DNA from: Blattabacterium cuenoti | GTDB lineage: Bacteria; Bacteroidota; Bacteroidia; Flavobacteriales; Blattabacteriaceae | Assembly: GCF_014252035.1 (NCBI RefSeq) | Contig: NZ_CP059207.1 | Coordinates: 186,001-250,000 of the forward strand | Reading direction: 5' to 3' | DNA length: 64,000 nucleotides | Part shown: one piece after another, positions 45,819 to 54,533 of the stretch | Numbering within the stretch: position 1 is the first letter of the stretch | Layout: each line of letters starts with the position of its first letter | Made by a program: the position numbers and the translations under genes | The notes under the pieces: generated by a model | The model's database searches: none | Told to the model about the DNA's origin: nothing | Seen by the model: the letters and a program-made list of their open reading frames with translations, nothing else

Positions 45819-48083
45819 ATGAGAAAAAAAACAAATAATTTTCGTGAAGAATCTTTAAATTACCATAGCCAGTTTCCTTCTGGAAAAATACAAATAACTC
45901 CTACAAAAAAATATAGTAGTCAAAGAGATCTTTCTCTTGCTTACTCACCTGGAGTAGCAGAACCTTGTAAAGAAATAGCTTCTTCTTCCAAAAAAGCGTA
46001 TAAATATACTTCTAAAGGGAATCTTGTTGCAGTAATAACTAATGGATCTGCAGTATTAGGGTTGGGAAATATTGGGGCATTAGCCTCTAAACCAGTTATG
46101 GAGGGAAAAGCCCTTTTATTTAAAATTTTTTCTGGAATCGATGTTTTCGATATAGAAATTAATGAATCAAATCCTGAAAAATTTGTAAATATTGTAAAAT
46201 CAATTTCTCCTACTTTTGGAGGAATTAATTTAGAAGATATTAAAGCTCCAGAAGCTTTTGAAATAGAAAGAAAACTTAAAATGGAATTAGACATTCCCGT
46301 GATGCATGATGATCAACATGGTACAGCTATTATTTCAGGAGCAGCATTACTAAATGCTATTGACTTTGTTAAAAAAGATATTCATAAAATAAAAATGGTA
46401 GTTAATGGAGCTGGAGCCGCTGCTATTTCTTGCACAAAAACTTACAAACAACTTGGAATAAAATCAGAAAATATACTTATGTTTGATAGTAAAGGTTTAT
46501 TACATTCTTCAAGAACTGATTTGAACAAAGAAAAAAAAGAGTTTTCTGTAAATAATTACCCAATTCTTACTCTAGAACAAGCTATAAAAAATTCCGATGT
46601 TTTTATTGGACTATCAATAGGAGGAATTTTAAAACCTCATATGTTGAAAAGTATGTCTATAAATCCTATTGTATTTGCTATGGCAAATCCTGATCCAGAA
46701 ATAGACTATAATTTAGCAATTAAAATTCGTCCAGATGTTGTTATGGCTACTGGTAGAAGCGACTACCCAAACCAAGTAAATAATGTTTTAGGTTTTCCTT
46801 ATATCTTTAGAGGAGCTCTTGATGTTCATGCTAGAGTGATCAATGATGAAATGAAATTAGCGGCTGTATATGCAATTGCCTCTCTAGCAAAAGAACCTGT
46901 TCCAGAACAAGTAAATATTGTATATAATAAGAAAAACCTTTCCTTTGGAAAGGAATATATTATTCCAAAACCTTTTGATAATCGTTTAATTACACGTGTT
47001 GCTCCTGCAGTTGCTAAAGCTGCTATAGATTCTGGAGTAGCAAAAAATCCTATTTTAAACTGGAAAGAATATAAAGAAAAATTATTAGATAGGATGGGTT
47101 ATGAAAGTAAAATACTTAGAATGATTCAAAATAGAGCAAAAACAAATCCAAAAAAAATTGTTTTTTGTGATGGAGAAGAATATAATATACTTAAATCAAT
47201 TCAAATTCTTAATGAAGAGGGAATTATATCTACTCCTATAGTACTAGGAAATGAAAAATGTATAAAACGCTTAATGGCTGAAAATCATCTTGATTTTAAA
47301 TTAAAAATAATAGATCCAATTAAAGAAGAAAATAAAATTGAATATTTTTCTAAAATTCTTTGGAAAAGGAGAAATAGGAAGGGTTTAACTCTATATGAAT
47401 CCAAAATTCGTATGCGGACCAATAATCACTTTGGAGCTATGATGGTTGATCAAGGAGAAAGTGATGCAGTTATTACAGGTTATTCTAGAAGTTTTTCTTT
47501 AAGTTTACGTCCAATGTTAGAAGTGATAGGAAAAGCTCCATCAGTGCAAAAAATAGCAGGAATGATGATTTTATTAACAAAAAAAGGTCCTTTATTTTTG
47601 GCAGATACAGCAGTAATACCAGACCCAACCAGTGAAGAATTAGCCAAAATTGCAATTATGGTATCTAACGTAGTTAAAGAATTTGATATTGAACCACATG
47701 TAGCTATGCTTTCTTTTCAAAATTTTTCTTCTGAAATTTCTTCTAAAGTTTCTAAAACAGTTTCTTTTTTACATGAAAAATATCCGGATCTAATAGTAGA
47801 TGGGGAATTACAACCAGACTTTGCATTAAATGAATTTCTGTTAGCTAGTAAATTTCCTTTTTCTAAACTAGTTAAAAAAAAAGCAAATATATTTATATTT
47901 CCAAATATGGAATCAGGAAATCTAACTTATAAATTTATTAGAGGGTTAGGTAATATTCAAACTATTGGACCTATAATGTTAGGAATGCGAAAGCCGGCAC
48001 ATGTTATGCAAATGCAATCTAATATAGAAGAAATAGTAAATTTAGCGACTATATCTGTTATAGATGCACAAATTAGAAATTAG
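45819..48083 (+). CDS. maeB: NADP-dependent malic enzyme with phosphotransacetylase-like domain
   Basis: Oxidative decarboxylation of malate to pyruvate with NADPH formation. The 754-residue chain has the malic domain (about 1-430) with AYSPGVAEPC (41-50), VMHDDQHGTA (161-170) and the nucleotide loop GAGAAA (197-202), and a C-terminal phosphate acetyltransferase-like domain (about 435-754) that is regulatory in the well-studied MaeB proteins. Full length suggests the regulatory domain is kept. Provides pyruvate for PDH and NADPH for biosynthesis. 41 bp after fixH. Confidence 0.94.
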   Translation: MRKKTNNFREESLNYHSQFPSGKIQITPTKKYSSQRDLSLAYSPGVAEPCKEIASSSKKAYKYTSKGNLVAVITNGSAVLGLGNIGALASKPVMEGKALLFKIFSGIDVFDIEINESNPEKFVNIVKSISPTFGGINLEDIKAPEAFEIERKLKMELDIPVMHDDQHGTAIISGAALLNAIDFVKKDIHKIKMVVNGAGAAAISCTKTYKQLGIKSENILMFDSKGLLHSSRTDLNKEKKEFSVNNYPILTLEQAIKNSDVFIGLSIGGILKPHMLKSMSINPIVFAMANPDPEIDYNLAIKIRPDVVMATGRSDYPNQVNNVLGFPYIFRGALDVHARVINDEMKLAAVYAIASLAKEPVPEQVNIVYNKKNLSFGKEYIIPKPFDNRLITRVAPAVAKAAIDSGVAKNPILNWKEYKEKLLDRMGYESKILRMIQNRAKTNPKKIVFCDGEEYNILKSIQILNEEGIISTPIVLGNEKCIKRLMAENHLDFKLKIIDPIKEENKIEYFSKILWKRRNRKGLTLYESKIRMRTNNHFGAMMVDQGESDAVITGYSRSFSLSLRPMLEVIGKAPSVQKIAGMMILLTKKGPLFLADTAVIPDPTSEELAKIAIMVSNVVKEFDIEPHVAMLSFQNFSSEISSKVSKTVSFLHEKYPDLIVDGELQPDFALNEFLLASKFPFSKLVKKKANIFIFPNMESGNLTYKFIRGLGNIQTIGPIMLGMRKPAHVMQMQSNIEEIVNLATISVIDAQIRN

Positions 48084-48091
48084 AAAATCTA

Positions 48092-48910
48092 TTAATTAAA
48101 AACATATCTTTTAAATAAAATATCTTTTCCAAATAGAGTATAAATTTTTTTTTTGAAAAAACATGGTATAAAAGTAGATGTATAAAAAATTTCCAATTTT
48201 TTATGATGATATGATGATGAAGTTGTTGTACTATATAATTTTTTTTCTTTTAATATTTTTTTTATCTCTTGTACTACTATTTTTTGTATATCAATTATAT
48301 GTATATGAACTCTTCCATAATATAAATTTTCTATTTCTTTTTTAAAAAATAGATAATGAGTACAGGCTAATAATAATGTATCTATTGATTTTAAATTATT
48401 CAAATAATTTTTTATTATATTTTTTATTTTTATAATTTCTATTCCTTTCTCTATCATGGGTGCAAGTAAAGGAGCAGATACTTGAATTATATCTAGATGA
48501 TGATAGTATTTATTTATTTCTTTTACATAAAAATTTGAACGTATAGTAGCAGGTGTTGCAATGATTCCTATTCTATTAGAAGTAAGTAATATTTTATTTT
48601 TTACTATGGGTTCTATTACATTAAATATTATGAACTTTCTATTAAATTTTTTTTTAATCTCTTCTAAAGCATTAGATGTAACAGAATTACATGCAATAAC
48701 TATAGCTTTACATTTTTTTTTCAAAAAAAAAGAAACTATTTTTATGGAGTTTTTTATAATAAAATCTTTCGATTTTTCTCCATATGGCATATTCATAGTA
48801 TCTCCAAAATAAATAATATTTTCATTCGGCATTTGCATTGTAATTTCTTTAGCTATAATTACTCCTCCAATACCAGAATCAAATATTCCTATAGGAGCAT
48901 CTATTTTCAT
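48092..48910 (-). CDS. murI: Glutamate racemase
   Basis: Makes D-glutamate for peptidoglycan by two-base cysteine catalysis. The 272-residue protein starts IGIFDSGIGG (7-16) and has both catalytic cysteines: C74 in IACNSVTS and C183 in LACTHYLF. Shows that wall synthesis is kept. Last of the minus-strand run tRNA-Glu, rpsT, murI. Confidence 0.95.
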   Translation of the reverse strand: MKIDAPIGIFDSGIGGVIIAKEITMQMPNENIIYFGDTMNMPYGEKSKDFIIKNSIKIVSFFLKKKCKAIVIACNSVTSNALEEIKKKFNRKFIIFNVIEPIVKNKILLTSNRIGIIATPATIRSNFYVKEINKYYHHLDIIQVSAPLLAPMIEKGIEIIKIKNIIKNYLNNLKSIDTLLLACTHYLFFKKEIENLYYGRVHIHIIDIQKIVVQEIKKILKEKKLYSTTTSSSYHHKKLEIFYTSTFIPCFFKKKIYTLFGKDILFKRYVFN

Positions 48911-48933
48911 TAGTTAATAAATAATAATATTTC

Positions 48934-49167
48934 TTATTTATTAGATATATTTTTTCTTAAACTATTTTTTAGTCTAGATGACTTATTCTTATGAATGATA
49001 TTTCTTTTAACTAATTTATCAATCATAGATATTACTTTAGAATAACCTTCTTTATTAATTAAAAATTTTTTTATAGCTGTTTTTGTGCTTTTATACGCAT
49101 ATTTATTACGTATACGTCTAATTTGATTTTGTCTAATTCTTTTAAAAGAGGATAAATGATTTGCCAT
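48934..49167 (-). CDS. rpsT: 30S ribosomal protein S20
   Basis: Primary 16S rRNA-binding protein, 77 residues and rich in lysine/arginine. It starts MANHLSSFKRIRQNQIRRIRN, the S20 start with the basic first helix (usually MANHKSAEKRIRQ). Long helices follow. It begins only 17 nt after the 3' end of tRNA-Glu on the same strand, so processing of that tRNA would define the rpsT leader. Confidence 0.94.
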   Translation of the reverse strand: MANHLSSFKRIRQNQIRRIRNKYAYKSTKTAIKKFLINKEGYSKVISMIDKLVKRNIIHKNKSSRLKNSLRKNISNK

Positions 49168-49184
49168 AAATAATTAAAAATACA

Positions 49185-49256
49185 TAGCCCATAGGGGAAT
49201 CGAACCCCTCTTTCCAGGATGAAAACCTGACGTCCTAACCAATAGACGAATGGGCC
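49185..49256 (-). tRNA. tRNA-Glu (anticodon TTC)
   Basis: 72-nt cloverleaf on the minus strand. Acceptor GGCCCAT pairs with ATGGGCT (one G-U at the end); D arm GTCTATTGGTTAGGAC; anticodon loop TTTTCAT; T arm with TTCGATT. No CCA encoded. Followed after 17 nt by rpsT. Confidence 0.97.
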
Positions 49257-49709
49257 TACTAGTAATGTAATGAATACAAATTATATTTTTTTTATATTTA
49301 ATACAAGTTTAAATTTAATTGTAAACTACAATGTTTTTCAATATGTAGGGAAAAAAAAGTGATATCACTATATATATATTTATTATCCATAAATCCACAA
49401 AAACATAAAAACTAAAACTATAAATATATATTATTAAGTTCCCTACCTAATTATATATAATAAATTAAGTAATAATAACAACAAAAAAATGTATTTTTCC
49501 TTATTATTATGACGAAAAAATAAAAAACATAGAAGAAAATTCATTATTTCAGTAGTACCGTACCATAACCTACAGTATATATAGTAGATAAGATAGTGAA
49601 AGTAATTAATTTACAGAATAAAAATAGTTATATCAAAATTATTATTCATAGAATATATGAAAAAAAATATCAATGAATATAATAAATACATTACGGAAAT
49701 AATAATACT
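49257..49709. other. Gene-free stretch upstream of tRNA-Glu and downstream of aroA
   Basis: A 453-bp AT-rich gap with no convincing frame on either strand. It contains the tRNA-Glu promoter-like elements (49277-49306), a 12-bp perfect palindrome AGTGATATCACT (49358-49369), and 8-bp arms GTAGGGAA (49345-49352) and TTCCCTAC (49439-49446) that could close a domain of about 100 nt. One TTATCCATA (49383-49391) is a single mismatch from a DnaA box. I looked for RNase P RNA, tmRNA and SRP RNA hallmarks and did not find them. Confidence 0.6.
49277..49306 (-). promoter_or_regulatory. Promoter-like elements for tRNA-Glu-rpsT
   Basis: On the minus strand a TTG (49304-49306) is followed after 18 bp by TATAATTTG (49277-49285), close to the Bacteroidota pattern TTTG-N19-TAnnTTTG. 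Transcription would start about 14 nt before the tRNA-Glu 5' end. Confidence 0.5.
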
Positions 49710-50963
49710 TTATTCAAAATAATTTTCGATAGAAAATCCTATAGATTTTAAGTCTTTCCAAAAATTAGGATATGATTTATTAACAACGTATGGATCTTCT
49801 ATACAAATAGTATTTAGTAATCCTAATGGAGCAAAAGACATCGCCATTCTATGATCTTGATAAGTATTTAAAAAAATATTATCATTTTTTTTTTGTTGAT
49901 AAAAATCATCTATTCTTATAGATGAATTTGTTATACTTGTTATAATTCCTATTTTATATAATTCTTCTTTTAATGCTATTAATCTATCAGTTTCTTTTAT
50001 TTTTAATGTTTCTAATCCTTTCAAATAACACTTTATTCCAATAATGGCGCAAGTTACAACGATAGTCTGTGCAAGATCCGGAGTATTATTCAAATCTAAT
50101 TCAAAAAACTTTGGTAAAGAAAAATTAAATTTTTTATAAATGGTTATTTTACTTTCTTTAAAAGAAGTGTATACGCCAAAATATTTTTCGTATATAGATG
50201 AAACATTTTTATCTCCTTGTAAACTATCAATATTATACGAAGATAAAGTAATCTTACTTTCTTTTGCAATAGCCGACATAGAATAATAATAAGAAGCAGA
50301 ACTCCAATCTGATTCTATATAAAAACATTTTTTTTGTTGTTTTTTACCTGGAAAAATATGAATAACTTTATTTTCCCATAATACTTTTATACCTGCCAAA
50401 GTAAGTAGATTAAAAGTCATTTTTATATATGGAAAAGATGTTATGTTATCTTTCATATAAATTTTGAGACCATTTTTAAATTTACTAGCTACTAACATTA
50501 AAGAAGTAATATACTGACTACTAATTTTTGCATTTATATCTATTTCTCCTCCCGTAATTTCTTTACCTAAAATTTTTATTGGAGGATAACCTTCTTTTTC
50601 TAAATAAAATATTTTAGCACCTAATTTTTTTAAAGCATTCACTAATACCAAAATTGGTCTTTCTTTCATTCTTTTTGATCCTGTTAATATCGTTTCTCTT
50701 TCTTTTTGTATAGATAAATAAGAGGTTAAAAAACGCATTGCAGTTCCAGCATGATGAATATTTAATACATTAGAATTACTGATTAAACTCGTCTTTAATA
50801 ACTCTGTATCTTCACAATTAGAAAGATTAACAATATCAATTTCATCTTTATAAATAGCCTTTAAAATTAAAAGACGATTAGATATACTTTTAGATCCATT
50901 GATTGATACAGATCCAAATAAAGAAGACTTATCTTTTTTTACTTTAATATAATCTATATTCAT
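49710..50963 (-). CDS. aroA: 3-phosphoshikimate 1-carboxyvinyltransferase (EPSP synthase)
   Basis: Adds enolpyruvyl from PEP to shikimate-3-phosphate. The 417-residue protein has the substrate-binding GSKSISNRLLIL (about 23-34), LHIHHAGTAMRFLTSYLS-type block with GTAMRF, DWSSASYYYSMSA, the KxTDR motif KETDRLIALKEEL and the final DHRMAMSFAPL. Last of a minus-strand run with the mazG-like and split transketolase genes. Provides the chorismate precursor for trp. Confidence 0.95.
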   Translation of the reverse strand: MNIDYIKVKKDKSSLFGSVSINGSKSISNRLLILKAIYKDEIDIVNLSNCEDTELLKTSLISNSNVLNIHHAGTAMRFLTSYLSIQKERETILTGSKRMKERPILVLVNALKKLGAKIFYLEKEGYPPIKILGKEITGGEIDINAKISSQYITSLMLVASKFKNGLKIYMKDNITSFPYIKMTFNLLTLAGIKVLWENKVIHIFPGKKQQKKCFYIESDWSSASYYYSMSAIAKESKITLSSYNIDSLQGDKNVSSIYEKYFGVYTSFKESKITIYKKFNFSLPKFFELDLNNTPDLAQTIVVTCAIIGIKCYLKGLETLKIKETDRLIALKEELYKIGIITSITNSSIRIDDFYQQKKNDNIFLNTYQDHRMAMSFAPLGLLNTICIEDPYVVNKSYPNFWKDLKSIGFSIENYFE

Positions 50964-50968
50964 TATTT

Positions 50969-51298
50969 CTATTTTAATTTTTCATTTTCATAATGTCGAT
51001 CATGGTCTCTGATTTTTTTATCTTTTAATTTTTTACAAAAAGATTTTTCCAAATCAATTCCTGTTTGATTAGCTAAACATATCAAAACAAATAAAACATC
51101 TGATAATTCGCTTCCAAGATCATCATTTTTTTTACAATTTTTTCTTTTAGATTGTTCGCCATAATTTCTAGCAACAATTCTAGAAACTTCTCCTACTTCT
51201 TCAGATAAAAGAATTGTATTAGTTAATATATCAAAATATCGTACACCATGATTCATAATCCAATTATGAACTAATTTTTGTATTTTTTTTATTTCCAA
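50969..51298 (-). CDS. MazG-like nucleotide pyrophosphohydrolase
   Basis: 109-residue all-helical protein of the MazG/dUTPase superfamily that likely hydrolyses NTPs or dNTPs to monophosphates. The metal-binding signature is visible as SEEVGEVSRIVAR (about 28-40) and ELSDVLFVLICLANQTGI (about 64-81). The exact substrate cannot be read from the sequence. It lies 5 bp upstream of aroA and 4 bp after the transketolase C-terminal gene. Confidence 0.85.
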   Translation of the reverse strand: MEIKKIQKLVHNWIMNHGVRYFDILTNTILLSEEVGEVSRIVARNYGEQSKRKNCKKNDDLGSELSDVLFVLICLANQTGIDLEKSFCKKLKDKKIRDHDRHYENEKLK

Positions 51299-51302
51299 AA
51301 TT

Positions 51303-52280
51303 TTATTCGAATTTTTTTTTCATTATATATTGAGCATGATTTATAATAGAATTACGATCAATATTATATTTTTTCATAAGTTCCATAGGTTTTCCACTTT
51401 CACCAAAAGTATCATTTACAGCTACAAAAGCTTGAGGAATAGATCCTATTTTCATAGCAATAACTCTAGAAATACTTTCACCTAAACCACCCCAATAATT
51501 ATGCTCTTCTGCCGTTATGATACATTTTGTTTTTTCAACAGATTTTAAAATAATATTATGATCCAATGGTTTAATTGTATGAATATTTATTACTTCACAT
51601 TCAATTCCATATTTTTCATATAATTCTTTAGAAGCTTCTAAAGATTCCCACACTAAATGACCTGTACTAACAATGGTAATATCCTTTCCTTTTATTAAAC
51701 GAATACCTTTTCCTATTTCAAATTTTTTGTTTTTATCTGTAAAATTAGCTACAGAAGGACGTCCAAAACGAAGATATACTGGTCCTAAATGCTCACATAT
51801 ACTTAAAGTTGCCGCATAAGTTTGATTGTAATCACAAGTATTAATAACAGTCATCCCTGGTAACATTTTCATCATTCCAATATCTTCTAAACATTGATGT
51901 GTAGCACCATCTTCTCCAAGAGTTAAACCGGAATGAGACGCACATATTTTGACGTTTTTATAAGAGTAACAAATTGATTGACGTATTTGATCATACACAC
52001 GAGATGTTGCAAAATTAGCAAATGTTCCTGTAAATGGAATATATTTTCCAATACTTATACCAGCAGCTATACCAATCATATTTGCCTCTGCTATTCCTAT
52101 TTGAAAAAATCTTTCCGGAAATTTTTTCGAAAAATCTTTCATACATAAAGAACCAGTAAGGTCAGCACATAAAGCTATCACTTTATTATTATTACTTCCA
52201 AGAAATGTTAATGCGTCACCAAATCCAGCTCTGGTTTCTTTTAAACCTTGATTTTCATATTTTTTTTTATATTCTTTCAT
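51303..52280 (-). CDS. Transketolase, C-terminal subunit
   Basis: Pyrimidine-binding and C-terminal domains of a two-gene transketolase. The 325-residue protein has the FFQIGIAEANMIGIAAG block (about 56-72) containing the catalytic glutamate, GEDGATHQCLEDIGMM (about 122-137), and a C-terminal transketolase domain (about 195-325). It pairs with the next upstream gene, 6 bp away. Needed for pentose-phosphate interconversion and for erythrose-4-phosphate used in aromatic synthesis. Confidence 0.93.
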   Translation of the reverse strand: MKEYKKKYENQGLKETRAGFGDALTFLGSNNNKVIALCADLTGSLCMKDFSKKFPERFFQIGIAEANMIGIAAGISIGKYIPFTGTFANFATSRVYDQIRQSICYSYKNVKICASHSGLTLGEDGATHQCLEDIGMMKMLPGMTVINTCDYNQTYAATLSICEHLGPVYLRFGRPSVANFTDKNKKFEIGKGIRLIKGKDITIVSTGHLVWESLEASKELYEKYGIECEVINIHTIKPLDHNIILKSVEKTKCIITAEEHNYWGGLGESISRVIAMKIGSIPQAFVAVNDTFGESGKPMELMKKYNIDRNSIINHAQYIMKKKFE

Positions 52281-52286
52281 ATATTT

Positions 52287-53144
52287 TTATGATAAAGGAT
52301 AATCTCCTAAACTTTCAGGTAGTTGAGACAAAGCTATATTTAATTCCTCTTTATTAGGAGATTTTCCATGCCAAATATGTTTCCCCAACATAAAATCTAC
52401 ACCATATCCCATTATAGTATGTAAAAGAATTAAAATCGGCCTACCTTTTCCTGTTTCATTTTTTGCTTTTTTTAGAATTCTAATAACTTTTTCAACATCA
52501 TTTCCATTGAATTCTTCTAATACGTTCCAATCAAAAGATTGGAATTTTCTTTTTAAATCTCCAAGAGGTAACACATCATCGGTAGTTCCATCTATTTGCT
52601 GTCCATTATAATCTATAGTTGCTATATAATTATCTATTTTTCTAGATCCAGCATATAAAGCTGCTTCCCAAATTTGTCCTTCATTTAATTCTCCATCTCC
52701 ATGTAAACTATATATAATAGAATTATACTCTTTACTTAATTTTTTTGATAAAGCCGCTCCTATTGATACGGACATTCCTTGTCCTAAGGATCCAGAAGAA
52801 ATTCTAATTCCAGGTAATTTTCCATGAACAGAAGGATGTCCTTGTAAACGTGAATTTAACTTTCTGAAAGTTGATAATTCTTTTATAGGAAAAAATCCAG
52901 AACGAGATAATACGCTATAGTAAACAGGAGATATATGACCATTAGATAAAAAAAATAGATCTTCTCCTTTTCCTTCCATAGTAAATCTTTTTGGGTCGTA
53001 ACGCATTATCTTATGATATAAAGCAACAAAATATTCCGTGCATCCTAAAGAACCACCCGGATGTCCCGATTCTGCATGATGAATCATACGTAATATATCC
53101 CTTCTTACTTGAAAACATAAACTATTTAAATAATGTACATTCAT
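52287..53144 (-). CDS. Transketolase, N-terminal subunit
   Basis: Thiamine diphosphate-binding half of the split transketolase, 285 residues. It has HHAESGHPGGSLGCTEYF (about 22-39), the cofactor motif HGDGELNEGQIWEA (about 148-161) and the paired IDYNGQQIDG. This carries the intact GDG...N motif, in contrast to the altered motif in the fused E1 at 7.2 kb. Heads the minus-strand run tktN-tktC-mazG-aroA. Confidence 0.93.
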   Translation of the reverse strand: MNVHYLNSLCFQVRRDILRMIHHAESGHPGGSLGCTEYFVALYHKIMRYDPKRFTMEGKGEDLFFLSNGHISPVYYSVLSRSGFFPIKELSTFRKLNSRLQGHPSVHGKLPGIRISSGSLGQGMSVSIGAALSKKLSKEYNSIIYSLHGDGELNEGQIWEAALYAGSRKIDNYIATIDYNGQQIDGTTDDVLPLGDLKRKFQSFDWNVLEEFNGNDVEKVIRILKKAKNETGKGRPILILLHTIMGYGVDFMLGKHIWHGKSPNKEELNIALSQLPESLGDYPLS

Positions 53145-53223
53145 TTTACTTATTTTTTTTATTCTATATTTTTGTTTCAGTCAATCCGGTAACATGACAA
53201 CAACACAAAAATAACAATTAATT

Positions 53224-53658
53224 ATGAGTATTATAAATAGAAAAGCGAAGTTTCAATACTATTTATTAGAAAAATATATTGCTGGAATTCAGCTTCTTGG
53301 AACAGAAGTAAAATCTATAAAGGAAAATAAAGCTAGTATAAACGAAAGTTTTTGCCATATAAAAAACGGAGAGTTATATTCAATTAATATGTATATATCT
53401 GAATATAAATTTGGAACAGATCGTAATCATTATAACCGAAGAGAAAGAAAATTATTATTAAATAAAAAAGAATTGATAAAAATAGAAAAAAAATTAAAGG
53501 ATCCAGGTATAACAATAATTCCTATAGAATTATTTATTAACAAAAAAGGGTATATAAAAATGAAAATAGCACTAGCAAAAGGTAAAAAAATATATGATAA
53601 ACGTGAATCTATACGAAAAAAAGATATAGATAGAGACAATAAAAAAATATTTTTTTAA
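53224..53658 (+). CDS. smpB: SsrA-binding protein SmpB
   Basis: Partner of tmRNA in trans-translation, rescuing stalled ribosomes. The 144-residue protein has NRKAKFQYYLLEKYIAGI (5-22), GTEVKSIKENKASINESF (about 27-44), and the basic C-terminal tail KGKKIYDKRESIRKKDI. The tmRNA gene was not seen in the window. Divergent from transketolase. Confidence 0.95.
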   Translation: MSIINRKAKFQYYLLEKYIAGIQLLGTEVKSIKENKASINESFCHIKNGELYSINMYISEYKFGTDRNHYNRRERKLLLNKKELIKIEKKLKDPGITIIPIELFINKKGYIKMKIALAKGKKIYDKRESIRKKDIDRDNKKIFF

Positions 53659-53688
53659 AAAAATTAATGATTTTCAAAGATTGCATTA

Positions 53689-53717
53689 TTGATTTTTAAA
53701 ATCAAATATTATATTTG
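53689..53717 (+). promoter_or_regulatory. Promoter of the OmpA-like gene
   Basis: TTG (53689-53691), 18-bp spacer, TATATTTG (53710-53717): the best match in the window to the Bacteroidota promoter. The -33 TTG lies inside a perfect inverted repeat TTGATTT-TTA-AAATCAA (53689-53705), a possible operator. Predicted leader about 20 nt. Confidence 0.6.
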
Positions 53718-53743
53718 TTTTAGTAAATAGAAATTATAGTTTT

Positions 53744-54466
53744 ATGAAAATCGTAAATTTTTTTATTATTTTATCTTTATTTATGTTTTCTTCATTTATT
53801 TTTTCACATAATCATAATACAGATAAAAAATGTTTTGTGAAAATAGGTACTCATGATATAAATTATTTTCCTATCAATTATCCTTTTAAAAATTTTTTTG
53901 ATAAAAAACAAAATAGTTTTGATCCTGTTATTTCTAATATCGAAATTGGACATAATTTAAATAAATATATAGTGTTATATACCAATGCTTCATCTGGTAT
54001 GATAAAAAATAATAAATGGGAACTAGAAGATGTATTTTTCTTTAAATCCGTAAGTGGAATTAATTTACATGTTATTCCGAATCATAAAATTGATCCTTAT
54101 TTAAAATTCGGAGCAGGTATACACAATTTTAATAATTATAAAGAAACAAAATTAAAAATATCAGATACAAAATATTTTCAAACTAATAAAAAAAACTTTT
54201 TTGTTATAGATGGAGGAATAGGTTTAAACTTATGGTTAGTACCTAATTTTGGGGTTAGTATAGAAAGTACTTATAATCATGTTTTTGCTAGACAATCTAA
54301 AGATTATTTAAACTTCTGGAAACATAATATAGGTTTTATATTCAGTTTTGGATCAAATAATAAATATATCAGTAAAAAAAATACAAAAACAAAAAAAAGT
54401 GGCAATAATATTTTATCTATCATCCATAGAAAAATGAAAAATATTCATCATCATAATTATTCATAA
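53744..54466 (+). CDS. OmpA-type outer membrane beta-barrel protein without peptidoglycan-binding domain
   Basis: Exported protein of 240 residues. A signal peptide spans about 1-20. The rest shows alternating strands of an eight-stranded OmpA-like barrel, with family-like pieces such as KIDPYLKFGAGIH (about 121-133), VIDGGIGLNLWLVPNFGVSI (about 153-172) and HNIGFIFSFG (about 196-205). The chain ends in a lysine/histidine-rich tail and has no OmpA C-terminal domain, which in free-living relatives anchors the barrel to peptidoglycan. Followed by a strong bidirectional terminator hairpin. Confidence 0.75.
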   Translation: MKIVNFFIILSLFMFSSFIFSHNHNTDKKCFVKIGTHDINYFPINYPFKNFFDKKQNSFDPVISNIEIGHNLNKYIVLYTNASSGMIKNNKWELEDVFFFKSVSGINLHVIPNHKIDPYLKFGAGIHNFNNYKETKLKISDTKYFQTNKKNFFVIDGGIGLNLWLVPNFGVSIESTYNHVFARQSKDYLNFWKHNIGFIFSFGSNNKYISKKNTKTKKSGNNILSIIHRKMKNIHHHNYS

Positions 54467-54471
54467 TAAAA

Positions 54472-54533
54472 AAAAAAGTGATACAACTAACTTCATTATC
54501 ATTTCATTTTTGAACGATGTTGTATCATTTTTT
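54472..54533. terminator. Bidirectional terminator between the OmpA-like gene and tatC
   Basis: A 15-bp stem (54473-54487 with 54519-54533, one G-U), 31-nt loop, core GTGATACAAC/GTTGTATCAT flanked by A and T runs that act as U-tracts in either direction. It overlaps the last codons of tatC. The long loop is unusual. One of only two clear terminator-type hairpins in the window. Confidence 0.75.

Noticed and set aside
45941-46294. 117-codon minus-strand frame inside maeB
   Set aside because: Antisense to the conserved malic enzyme core, clearly a shadow.
49383-49399. DnaA-box-like TTATCCATA and AAATCCACA as evidence for a replication origin
   Set aside because: One and two mismatches only in very AT-rich DNA, no cluster, no dnaA nearby and no change of gene orientation; kept only as a note in the gap description.
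49257-49709. RNase P RNA, tmRNA or SRP RNA in the large gap
   Set aside because: The conserved cores of these RNAs were looked for and not found.
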